Shown piece by piece: positions 1 to 9,974 of a stretch of DNA of 64,000 bases (positions are counted from its first letter, which is position 1; every line of letters begins with the position of its first letter). Below the pieces are notes generated by a model. It did not search any database, was not told where the DNA came from, and saw nothing but the letters and a program-made list of their open reading frames with translations. Location: the NCBI GenBank assembly GCA_030847615.1, contig JAUMIR010000001.1, forward strand, positions 61,207,501 to 61,271,500, read 5' to 3'. This DNA is from Gambelia wislizenii (taxonomy: Eukaryota; Chordata; Lepidosauria; Squamata; Crotaphytidae). The position numbers were made by a program, and so were the translations under genes.

Positions 1-135
1 GGTGTTCTTTCATTCTGGTCCCATGGGGGACAGAGGTAAAGCCTCATCTTCTTGCTAATGGGTTTTTCTGGTTAGCAAAAAGACACAGTTTTACCTTGGT
101 CCCTCATGGGACTGGAAGTCTGGAAAAGCAGCTCA
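1..135. mobile_element. Palindromic MITE, window starts inside it
   Basis: Two arms around positions 11-58 and 69-118 are imperfect reverse complements, with a TTGCTAA / TTAGCAA core near the centre. The same core and arms occur in the fuller copy at 49321-49626, so this is a second copy of the same snap-back element. Its left end lies outside the window. Confidence 0.5.
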
Positions 136-520
136 AAATGCCAGCAGGATAAACAAGGGCTGGGAAAGCAGCCAAGCCCCAGTGATAGTTAATTAGCAAG
201 AGCCAGATAAAGTTCAGAATAAGGAAGGTTCAGTTTCTTGGAGAAGCAGCAATACAGGCAAGAAGGCACACAGAGAAGAGTCCAGAATACAGTCCAAAGA
301 TCAAGGCTTACAGAAGGCAGTGTTGTCCAGAAGTCAGTCTGTGGGTCAGCAGGATCAGGCAACAGGGTGGTCAGGAACAGTCCAAGGTCAAGGCATGAGT
401 CAAAGCAGCAAGGATTCAGGTGCTGAAGTCAGCATGAAACTTTCTCCAGGGAGATCAGTTGATCAGGGAGATCTCTGACAAAGCCTCCATTGCCTCTTCC
501 AGCCTGCTTAAATAACAGAA
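136..520 (-). mobile_element. LTR-like repeat fragment
   Basis: This stretch matches 31142-31470 in the same orientation over about 330 bp. It contains the same unusual run of alternating GGTCA-type words, such as CAGTCCAAGGTCAAGGC. At 31.1-32.5 kb related sequences begin with TGTCATG on the minus strand, which is why I read the family as an LTR. No coding part of the element is present. The right side is cut by MITE sequence near 520-580. Confidence 0.35.
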
Positions 521-579
521 AAGAAGAGGAAAAAAAGGCTGTTTCAATGCCTCGGCGCATGATCGCTACAGCAACAATC

Positions 580-890
580 CAACATGGCAGTTCCAGGCAC
601 TGGCCTTGCCAGCAAGCTCCGCTCCCTGCACATGTTTGACCAATCAACTTTTCACTTCCACTCTTATTGGGAATGCGCAGCAAAGCCAATTGGTTGTCCC
701 AACAAGCAGGAATGTGCATTTCCTTTGGAGATTTTTTTAAAAATGGGAAAAGCCATGAAAGTTTTCCCGCTGAGTATTTGGCGTTTTTGGCCACCTCCTT
801 CTGAATACAGCAGATTGATACAGGATCCCATTTAGGCAAAAAGTATTCTATGAGGAGTACTTTCGCCATATAGACAAAAGTCTTAAATAG
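580..890. mobile_element. Fragment of dispersed MITE (57.6 kb family)
   Basis: Positions 640-860 share long blocks with 57950-58150 (GAATACAG followed by a GGATCC-containing block, and a GAGGAGTA block before the end) and, reversed, with 16780-16990. No coding capacity is seen; short open frames here are chance. Confidence 0.4.
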
Positions 891-1680
891 GCTCTTCAGT
901 TTTACTTGATCTTTTGTCATAGAGGTTGCTCCCAGTATCTGCAGGGGATAAATTCCTGTATTTACCATTTATAAATTAAACTTCGCATAATATTAAACCC
1001 TATTAAAATAAAGGACTTCTGATACAAACATACTATAGTTTACTGTTGGAGGACCTAGCAATTCCCAGATCTCCCTAAGCATTTTCCAGCATGACTCTAT
1101 GGTATGTTTTCCAATTTTCTCAGCTGTGTGTAATTGAAACCATGGATATCGATCCCATAGAGTGTATGTGTGTGTGTGTGACCTGTATTTATATTTAATA
1201 TTTTCGATTTATCACAATTTATTTTAAATCCAATGGATAACTGGAATTTATTTAGACTCGTTAACACATGCCCTATGAACTGTGTTGGATTTTATATGAA
1301 TAATAAAACATAATCTGTGAATAAATTTATCTTATATTATACGTTTTAAAGTGTTATACCTTCTATTTGTGAGGTTTTTTCCTTATTAATACTGCTAATG
1401 GTTCTATTGCTAATGCACGTAAAATGAGGGAAAGTGGGCATCCTTGCTGAGTTCCTCTAAGTGAATGGAATAGTTGAGAATCTACAGTATTCCATTTATG
1501 CATACAACAGCTTTTCCATTTTCATATAACTTATTTATAATTGGAATGAACCTGTCACCCACATTCATTTTTTAAAAAGTGCTATCAAATAAATATGCTC
1601 AATGCAGTCAAAAGCTTCCAGCACATCTAATATTATAGCTTACTGGGTTTTTATGGGGTTGACTCACATAGATTATATTT
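891..1680 (-). pseudogene. Decayed L1-type LINE ORF2 fragment (RT region)
   Basis: Read on the minus strand, the stretch from about 1640 to 1370 gives broken frames with AFDCIEHIYLIALF, a form of the RT motif AFD, then NKLYENGKA and, around 1450-1420, QQGCPLS, the RT motif (T/R)RQGCPLSPLLF. Further along, about 1250-1200, comes GFKINCDKSKILNI, the segment after the RT catalytic box. Stops and frameshifts are frequent, and a short (GT)n interrupts it near 1165. This is an old dead copy, more diverged than the intact L1 at 41-46 kb. Its boundaries are approximate. A CR1 tail abuts the upstream side at 1681. Confidence 0.5.
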
Positions 1681-1990
1681 CACAGAATCACAGAATTGTA
1701 GAGTTGGAAGAGACCACAAGGGCCATCCAGTCCAACCCCCTGCCACGCAGGAAATCACGATCAAAGCATCCCCAACAGATGGCCATCCAGCCTCTGTTTA
1801 AAGACCTCCAAGGAAGGAGACCCCACCACGCTCCGAGGGAGTGTGTTCCACTGCCGAACAGCTCTTACTGTCAGAAGTTCCTCCTAATGTTGAGGTGGAA
1901 TCTCTGTTCCTGGAGCTTGCACCCATTGTTCCTTGTTCTAGTCTCTGGAGCAGCAGAAAACAAGCTTGCTCCATCCTCAGCTTGCCACAC
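1681..1990 (-). mobile_element. CR1 LINE 3' end (antisense)
   Basis: It starts with ATCACAGAATTGTAGAGTTGG, the reverse complement of a degraded CR1 tail, and continues with the CR1 3' coding end and 3'UTR seen in better copies at 17036 and 46625. It is 5' truncated to about 300 bp and lacks the catalytic RT motifs. The tail repeats are fewer and more degraded than in the 46.6 kb copy, so it is probably older. Confidence 0.85.
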
Positions 1991-2415
1991 TTGTCCTTTT
2001 AGTGATGTAAATTTATGCCTAATTCATCTGTCCCTGAAGGGAGGGCAGGAAAATTTATTACTTTCTCACTGTTATGTGAAGGACAAGATAGTTCAAATGT
2101 TTCATCTCTTAAAGTAAACATCATACATTCTTGACAAATTTCCACATAATGAGAACTCTTGCTCAAATTATGTTGCTAATACTATTTGCTTAGTGCGTTA
2201 TGTCACGCTATGAGGTGGTGCCTGTAACTTTCATACAGGGATGCTAGATGCAGCATTGATACCTCAGGACCAGAGATCCCCCTCTGCTCCTACCATTTTA
2301 AAACTTTCAAAACCCTTCCCTGAGGCACAGTACCTCCTGGTTGGGGCAAAGGGCTGGGTTATAGAAAGCCCAATCTGAAATCAGATTTAATCTATATTAT
2401 TAATATAGATTAATA
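1991..2415. other. No recognisable gene or repeat
   Basis: Non-coding sequence of average composition between the CR1 end and the next SINE. I see no open frame with protein-like content, no RNA gene and no clear inverted repeats. Confidence 0.4.
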
Positions 2416-2417
2416 TT

Positions 2418-2600
2418 TAGAGTCAGCATGGTATAGTGGTTTGAGTGTTGGACTACAGCTCTGGAGATCAGGGTCTGAATTACCATTCAGCCATGGAAAT
2501 CCATTGGGTGACCTTGGGCAAGGCACACTCTCTCAGCCTCAGAGGAAGGCAATAGCAACCCCCCTCTGACAAATCGTCTAACACCAAGGGAGTGTTCTGC
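2418..2600 (+). mobile_element. tRNA-derived SINE (type 1)
   Basis: The head carries an A-box-like TGGTATAGTGGTTTGAG and a B-box-like GGTCTGAATTACC. It is followed by the shared body ACCTTGGGCAAG...CTCTCAGCCTCAGAGGAAGGCAA found in the copies at 4.3, 18.7 and 56.5 kb. The 3' tail is lost or degraded. It is not a tRNA gene because no acceptor stem can be closed and the body extends well past a tRNA length. Confidence 0.75.
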
Positions 2601-2869
2601 TTCTATATAAACATCAACAAGATCTGTTTGGTTTAAAACTCCTCCCCCCTTTCCTTTCCCCCTTCTAATTGATACTTAAGGAAAACAAAATAAAACCTTT
2701 TCCTTGTTTGACGATCCACTGCCTCATGTTTGGAATGCAACCAAGACCCTGTCTAAATGGCAATTTACATAAAGTACCTAAGGAATAAAACTTCTGCACA
2801 TCAATTTTTCTTCTTTTAAGTTCTTTCCCCAAGAATACATTTGAAAATCAAGTATCTGGAAATTCTCAC

Positions 2870-3060
2870 ATATCCTCCCCAACAGGGAGGGGTTCACAGT
2901 ATATACCCCCCCCCCCACACACACTCCTACTCAACCATTCTCTGAAGATGCCAGCCACAGATGCAGGTGAAACGTCAGAAGTAAACTCTTCCAGAACACG
3001 GCCTCACAGCCCAGAAAAAACCCCAAGGAAAATCTATGGATGCCGGCCGTGAAAGCCTTC
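2870..3060 (+). mobile_element. Dispersed repeat, Penelope-like 3' region
   Basis: Closely matches 16160-16345: GAAGATGCCAGCCACAGATG, a second block ACACGGCCTCACAGCC, then GAAAATCTATGGATG. At the 16 kb copy this lies just downstream of a decayed frame that resembles the C-terminal part of Penelope-like elements, so I assign both copies to that group with reserve. A C9 run and short (AC)n sit at 2908-2925. Confidence 0.4.
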
Positions 3061-3470
3061 AACTTCAAAGATAGTTGATTGGTCGGACATGCACAGGGGC
3101 AGAGCTTGCTAACAAGGCAGGGCCCAGAACTGCATGTTGGATTTTTGCCATTGTAATTGTTCGCTGAGGCAATGAAACAACCTTTCCTTTTTCTTTTTTG
3201 TTTATTTAGGCAGAAGAATGTTCTTCCACACCTTGGATTTAGTTTTTTTTTTTTAAAAAAAATACTGTTTGGCAGCAGCAACTTGGGGAGAATAAAACCA
3301 TGAGTAATTCACTCGCAACCACCATCTTGATTCATAGGCATGCCCTTTCGAACAGCAAATGGATAGCTTCACACACCAACGATCTTGAAAAAAATATTGT
3401 GGAGACAAATGAAAGCTGCTGCAAATTGACGTTACTGCATACCAATCCACATTTTATTCTCTTGTATAGA
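3061..3470 (+). mobile_element. Dispersed non-coding DNA repeat
   Basis: This matches the two halves of an interrupted copy at 16990-17035 and 17890-18200. Shared blocks are TGATTGGT..GGACATG, the TAATTCACTCG block followed by CACCAT, GGCATGC, and GATAGCTTC. No protein coding is evident. It is probably a non-autonomous DNA transposon; its ends are not defined. Confidence 0.45.
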
Positions 3471-4290
3471 TGGGCCCTAACACAAATGAGAAAAAGTTTC
3501 TCTGACAGGAAATTCATCTCCAGTCTCTGCATCAGACAGAAACACTCAACACACTTCAAATCTCTTGTTCTTAACACCTTTGCAACTACTGCTTTTAAGA
3601 ACACATGGGAGCTGTAGTCCAACCTTAGGACATTTTGCAAGCTCTTATTTGAATAGTAGTTCAGTCATGGGGAGCCCAGTACACAGAAGATGTCCTGAAT
3701 CCTATTGCTTTGTTCCCGGTAACCAGAGTAGACCCATTCAATCAAATGTTGAATGGTGAGTCAAGATAAGCCAATTCAGTTGTCCCAGTTTTCATCTGCG
3801 AAATGTTGGAGATTATGGAAGGGATACAGCATGTTGAAACCTTTTGCAGCTGGTCTGCTTTTTTCAGCTGAAAAACAGGGTGTTTTTTTAAAATGCTGAA
3901 TGTTACAGGTTGCTGATCTGTGGTGAATAGCATGCTATTCTTCCACCCACCTCCTTGTTGCCTCAATGAAGCACAAGATGGCAATACACAAAGTACACCC
4001 TGTGCCAACACTTTTGCCTTGTGATATCCCTTCTCCAGTATTTCGTGAGGCCAATTCCTGTATCTAGAATACAATTAACTGAAAAGATAAACTTACACCA
4101 CGAAAGGTGTTATGTTATTCCTCATTAAGTTATGATGCTGATGAAATGAAGATATATGTTCATTATTGGAAACAGAAATTAATTAAAATACCACCTTATT
4201 TGTGTCAAGGTACTCAAAACTCTAATTTAAATATAATATCAGTTTAGAGAAAGTAATGTGATAATCCCTTCTATGCATAATAAATAGGTA
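3471..4290. other. Mostly non-repetitive; one short shared block
   Basis: No gene is seen. The only link to elsewhere is 3778-3840, which resembles 15325-15385 (GTCCCAGTTTTCATCTG followed by GTTGGAG and GAAAC), so a small unclassified repeat is present. The remainder is AT-rich unique-looking sequence. Confidence 0.35.
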
Positions 4291-4296
4291 GTTACC

Positions 4297-5075
4297 ATGC
4301 CAGTTGGTGTAGTGTTTGGGGTGTTGGACTAGTGTTGGGAGTCCAAGGTTCAAATCCCCCACCCAGCTGTAGAAAGCTACTGGGTGATCTTGGGCAAATC
4401 ATAGTCTTTCTTCCTTTCAGGAAGGCAATAGCAAACCTTCTCTGAATAAAACTTGCTAAGAACACACAGAGGAGAGTATCAGACAGGAACAAAAAAGCGT
4501 TCCTGTCCCGCAATCTCCACTCCTGCCCCTGTCCTGTCCCTGTCATGCCACAATCACCCTCCCCACCACACTTACCTCCTCTCCCATTGTTCTGGCAGCC
4601 CAGGAGTGAATAGAGCTCCAACGGAGCTCCCTTCACTTCCTGGATAGAAATCTCATGGATTCTTGCGAGAAGTTGTGAGCATGGGAATTTCAAAAAGAAA
4701 AAAAAATTACAGCAAGCACAAAAACACACATTAAAATGTGGAAGTAACCTGGGGAGGGTCATAAAAAGTGTGTCACTTATCTGGATGTCCTGATCTCACC
4801 TGGAAGTGTTCTGGCAGGGACCGCCCATTGACTCTGGGATCTTGCCAGTATAACAGGGGCACTTTGTTGCATGCAGGAACATCTGTGACAGGGAAAGAAC
4901 TGGGAGTCTGTTGACGCTTCTCTGACAATAAAAAGCAGCACCAGTGGAACAGCAACAGCCCTTTTGAGATCTCCTGGCATTCCTGTAACACCACTTTTAA
5001 CGCATCTAATAATCTCCTAGGATAGGGCTTTCATAAGTCAGGGTCAACTTGAAGGTGTACAATAACAACAAAGTT
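4297..5075 (+). mobile_element. tRNA-derived SINE (type 1), split by an insertion
   Basis: The head and body lie at 4297-4465 (GGTGTAGTGTTTGGGGTGTT, then the body through CTTGCTAAGAA). The matching 3' end resumes at about 5018-5075 with GATAGGG, CATAAGTCAG, CTTGAAGG and an ACAATAACAACA tail. The roughly 547 bp between is a separate element, so the SINE was already in place when it landed. Confidence 0.7.
4471..5017. mobile_element. Non-autonomous element with ATTATCAGATG-type ends
   Basis: It begins GGAGAGTATCAGAC and ends GCATCTAATAATCTCC, imperfect terminal inverted repeats. It shares many blocks with 56852-57486, including CCCAGGAGTGAAT, TTCACTTCCTGG, CACAAAAACACAC, GTGTCACTTA and CAATAAAAAGCA. 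The ends also match 19539-19849. No coding capacity is seen. The superfamily is unknown; I could not read a convincing target-site duplication. Confidence 0.5.
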
Positions 5076-5231
5076 ATTTTGCTGCAGAGTTTTTTTTTTT
5101 TTAATACTCGAGGTACTTCATGCTGCCCTTCAACTCACACAAGCGTCAATTCTTTTAATTTTTTTTAATGAAAAAGCTTCAGCCTTGGAGGAAAAAGTAC
5201 ACATATTTCAAATAAAAACAAAGAAAACAAA

Positions 5232-5452
5232 CACAGCCAGCCCTCTGTATCCACAGAATTGGCATTCATGGATTCAACTATCTATGGCATGAAAACATTA
5301 AAGAAAAATCCAAAAAACAAACCTTAATTTTGCCATTTTGTATAAGGGACACCATTTTACCATGCCAAATGGGACTTGAGTATCCATGGATTTTGGTATC
5401 CACGGGGGTCCTGGAACCAAACTCCAGCTGATACCAAGGGCCCACTGTATAA
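5232..5452 (+). mobile_element. pogo/Tigger-type MITE
   Basis: The sequence begins CAGCCAGCCCTCTGTATCC, a diverged form of the CAGTTGTCCCTC end, and ends with TACCAAGGGCCCACTGTA. The internal block GGTATCCACGGGGGTCCTGG is shared with the copies at 21774 and 50491. It is non-coding and palindrome-like at its ends, with TA at the right junction, as expected for Tc1/mariner-pogo elements. Confidence 0.65.
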
Positions 5453-5538
5453 CTCTCTGTTATTATCATGATTAGGATAAGAGTTTGGAGTAGTACCTGA
5501 TACTTTCCACTGCCAAGGAAGACAAATGGAATTGTGAA

Positions 5539-5540
5539 GG

Positions 5541-5599
<59 letters not shown>

Positions 5600-5600
5600 C
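5539..5600. repeat. (CT)n(GT)n microsatellite
   Basis: A compound dinucleotide run, CT then GT, ending in (GA)n. Frames through it translate to artefactual THTHTH and REREre peptides. Confidence 0.95.
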
Positions 5601-8600
5601 CTCCATACTTCTCCCCCCGCCGCCCCCCACCATAGTGCAGAGATTACCACCTATGATTCTTGCCCAGCTATGTTCCACTTGGCAGTTTCAAGAGGCATGG
5701 GATACTGCCTGAGGGTAAAATGACATTTTACCAGTGGCTACAAAAACTGTGATTTCAGTGCTGGGCAAATGTGATTCCACCATGGGAAAATCTATGCCTG
5801 CCCCTTGCAATAAATGAGGAACAAATGTACATTGATTGCTTTATTATCTGGACAGGTCCTTGGGTACTGAAGACAAATGTTGATCTAAGCTGTGGAGGGG
5901 GACTGAATTATTAAAAATGCAGGGAAATGCAGGGAAAAGTCTACCTTAATGGCTCCTGAGTACTTGCTATTAGGGTGAAATTTTCTACTTTGGCCACAAT
6001 GTGGAGCTGACAGCACAGATTTGAACAAATGGAAGCAGGAGTTGGTAACAAGTATTTCATGGGTGTCTTTGTGTGTATGTCTTTATTTTTAAATTATTTT
6101 TTTGTTTTGTTTTTAAGAGAGGTTAAATTGGAGATTAGAATAGGTACCATTTGTTGCTATGGCAACACCCTATAGAATGAGAAAGCTGCTTTATTATTCA
6201 GATTGATGAACTTTCCTCAATAGTTACTCAGCACTGGGTTGGCACTGATAAGCAGAAGGTGAGATATTTTGGAGGAATAATGGTAGGGTCAGTCCACAGT
6301 TTAGATGCAGAGTTACACCATCACGGGAAGCCTTTTCTGGCAGGGTGAGCAGCATTATCAACAAAGTGTAATGACCATGCCACAGTCTGTTTCAAGCTTC
6401 ATCTCAAACATTTTTTTTAGGATGCAGCAAACTACCATTTTGATATCCCACTGTCATTTAGTACTTGTCTGTGTTGAGCATTTGAGGCCTGTTGGTGTTT
6501 TGTTGTGGTGTAGTGTTCACAAAGTGAGTGTTTACTTTCAGTTTATTGTATTGTATGAAACAGACCTAGCTTCAGGATGTGTGTGTGTGTGTGTGTGTGT
6601 GTGGATGTTGGCAAATTACCCTTTGCTGCTCCCCAGTGCTCTCCAATGTTGGTAGACCTATTGCCAAGTGATGATGTACTTCCCAAGTACATGAGAGAAT
6701 TACTAGTGGCAGCATGGGTAGGAGCAATGGAAGACTGAATACTAGCACTAACAAGTAGAACAAGGGTGTGAACAATGTGAGTCTCCAGGTGTTATTGGAT
6801 TGCATGTCCCAGTATGGTCAATGGTGCAGAATGCTGGGAGTTTCAGTTCAGCAACATCTGGAGAACCACGTGAGTGCCACCCCAGATGTAGACACTATGA
6901 GGGTTGATGTAGACACAGGTTTGATAATCCTGTTGTTTGCTGTGAAATTGGCTGTAACAGATGCTATCATGCAAAACTGCCAAGAGCCCCAGTTTTTAAC
7001 AGCCCTCTTCAGGTCTTCCAAAGGGCCATGGCTTCCTTGATTGAATCAATCCACCTGTAATGTGGTCTTCCTTTTTTTCTACTGACTTCAATTTTATTAT
7101 TCATTCCAACGATCTCCCAATATGTCCAAAGTACAATAACCTCAGTTTTGTCATTTTGGCTTCTGGGGAGAGTTTGGACTTAATTTGATAACCTTGTTCT
7201 ATATAAATTGTGCAGTGTGAAGTACTACTTGTATATCATCTGAATTAATTTCCACTCCAGTATTACCATGATATAGCAATCAAGTTCTCAGGTTTTATGC
7301 TGTCAGGCCCAAAAGTAATCTGTATGGTACTGTATTAGCATAGCAGCAGATATGCTGAGGAAGGTATGAATGGGACGATAAACTGTACTTCTTTCTCCCC
7401 TTCTGAAACCTCTCCTTTCATGTGCAAACCCAAATCAATTCCACAAAGCTTCTCTTTCAAGCTGATTGCAATTGGAAATAGGACTACAGTCCCATATTAT
7501 ATCTCTTGATCAAGATGACCAAATCTCTTCTTGATGCCATGCAGATGCTGATGTCATAATTGTGGTTTTGCATGTATTACGCATTTGCAGAGCATGATTG
7601 CACATCAGTATGCAATGTGAAATGATTATACATGTTTGTAGTGGCACATGCATACCTATGGTTCTGACATAATTGCCCTTTGACTTGGCCTGCAACCTGC
7701 CCCCGCTCCCAAAAAGAGTTATGTAACATCAGGGGTCCTTTGATTTTGCAATCTTCCATTATGTGAAGCTGAAACAAACATTGCTATTCAGCTTTAAATA
7801 TGGGGGATCTGAATAGGTACAATTTGAATCTAGAGTTATTTATTTATTTTTAGTTGGGTGTTCCCCCCCTCCCAAGTTTTTACTGTGGTGTATAATTAGA
7901 CTGGTATTTGCACTTAGTGGAATCAAAATTACTGGAATTTTATAGTTTGAGATTATACTGGAAATTATAGTTTGAGAAATTATAATTGAGAAAGTTAGCT
8001 TTGAATGTGAGAGTATAAGCTACTTCTTTTGCGATATTTTATTGTTTGTGGTTATATTTAACCACAGAGTTCTGAGTTTAATCCATTGAATAAGTGTTTC
8101 AGAATACTACAAAGGATGGTAATTTAGACTGAAAATCATTAGTTCGACTCATATCATTATAACTGGAACCAAAAGAAGTGTATTAGGTGTGTGTGGCCAT
8201 GAGCTTGACAATGCCTAATCAGATTTTGAAAATACTGCTTCTTTAAACAGCAGGTCCACCTGTTTTAACACAATCTGCTGTTTAAAGTCTCTTCAATTAG
8301 GGAACAAACAGACGATAATGTACGAAAGGATGTGGACAGGAAAGGCTTATGATAGTAAAATGTGGATAGAATTTAAAATAGAAGTTTAAATTAAAAATTG
8401 TTAAGAATAATGATGAGACAGATTGTAATTATTGTTGATGCAATGTTTAAAAATAAAAAAAAGAAAAGAAAAAAAGCACAGAGGGTTGATGTTTTGAGAT
8501 TCACAAGCCTCAATCCCCCTTGGGGTTGTATGACACTTGTTACCGTATGTGGTTCACAGAAACCCACATGATATCTGCATAGGAATGGAGTGAGGAATGC

Positions 8601-9105
8601 TTATGAAATAGGTCTTCCAGAGAGACCTTCCAGCACAATGCTTAATAACTCATGGGTGGGCTCCAGCACACACACCATATGTGTCTGCAGGCAGATGCGG
8701 GGGGGGGGAGTTGTTGGGGGGGGTGTGGCTTTCACTCAAATAGGTATTGAAAGGTGAAACATGAATCACTCATGATGGGTGATTTCTTAAAGTGGGAATC
8801 CCCCCCCCACAGCTGCATTTCTTTGAAGGTAATTAATCTGGATCTGCATTCCAGCAGTGGGTGGGAACAAAGCCAAAAGTGGATGGAATTTTAAAAATCC
8901 TCTCTTTCTTGCCATCACCCTCTCATTTCATCTTCCTCTTCCTCCTTCTTCCTCCTTCTCTCTGCTCTACAAGCTATTGGGAGAGCAACAATTTGCTCTT
9001 GCTGGAAGTCTGAATAGGTACAGAGAGGGCTTTTGAAATTTAGGTCAAGGCCATATGTTGCTCACTCTAGCTTTATAACATCATCAGCGACAACAATAAT
9101 AAAAA
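5601..9105. other. Gene-free interval, mostly unique or old repeat
   Basis: No protein-like frame is found. It contains a (GT)15 run at 6573-6602 and a short palindromic hAT-like fragment at 6778-6862 (CCAGGTGTTATTGGA and, inverted, CAGCAACATCTGG). There is also a G-rich run at 8700-8720 and C-rich runs near 7865 and 8800. Everything else I read as unique or decayed sequence. Confidence 0.4.
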
Positions 9106-9109
9106 AAGT

Positions 9110-9240
9110 TGCTCCATTCCTTCTTGCTCATCCTCATTATAGCAACAATACCTTTCTTGGCCAAGCAAAATGCGGAAAATACATCATGTAAGCTTTTAAA
9201 GCTTCGCCAGCTTCTTCATCAGGCAAATGATGTCAGTTAG
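9110..9240 (-). repeat. Dispersed repeat with GATGAAGAAGC end
   Basis: The minus-strand sequence TGATGAAGAAGC followed by GAAGCTTTAAAAGCTTAC is repeated, in the other orientation, at 14570-14610. Both are followed by a TTGGC-rich stretch and a block related to ATTTTGGTTGGCC. It may be the 3' end of an ancient retroelement; the family is not resolved. Confidence 0.35.
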
Positions 9241-9974
9241 TTTCACTCAGGACAGGGGCAGCTGGATTACAAGGGAAGTTACTTTTCTGTTGTCAATGGA
9301 ACTGAAATGTTATTACCTGTCCTATTGCTCTTTGTCCCTAGTCCTCACATGGCCAAGAAGGGGAATGACCTCTGCCTGCATTGAGATCCATCAATGCCAT
9401 TTTAACTGACAACAGAGTAACATCGGAGACAAAAAATGTACATATATTCCGGCGTATAAGACGACTGGGCATATAAGACGCCCCCCAATTTCTAAGTTAA
9501 AATATAGTTTGGGATATACTCGCCGTATAAGATGGCCCCCTCTTCCAACGCACCCAAAATAAAAATTAAAAAAACATCATATTTGATTTTCAAAATGATA
9601 ATTTTAATTCAAATGCTTATGATATGCAGGTACTTTGCAGGAAAACTGTCACTTATAAACATAAGGCAGTTTGTCATCAAACATGTAAACACAAAACAGT
9701 GCAAGAGGATTAAACTTTTCCTAATTCACGTTAAAGCTGAAAGGAAGGATAAGACAATAAACCCATGGGAGCTACAGTTTTCTAAACTGTCAACCAAACT
9801 GGAACTGATAATGATAGGAGGAAGATTACAAACAATAGAGAGCAAGTGCCAGGCTAGACCCTGGCAAGTTAGCAACACCCGTCATAACTGCAAGCTATGG
9901 TATTTTTACAGGTTTTGCTGGCGTGACAGTTTCCTTTTAAAAGCCTTCAAAATCCTCCTGTTCATCATCTGATA

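Noticed and set aside
2418..2490. tRNA gene
   Set aside because: A- and B-box-like words are present, but the cloverleaf does not close and the sequence continues into a SINE body shared by other copies; the same holds for 18.7, 19.2 and 56.5 kb.
5357..5678. Frames with THTHTH and RERERE peptides
   Set aside because: Translation of the (CT)n(GT)n microsatellite.
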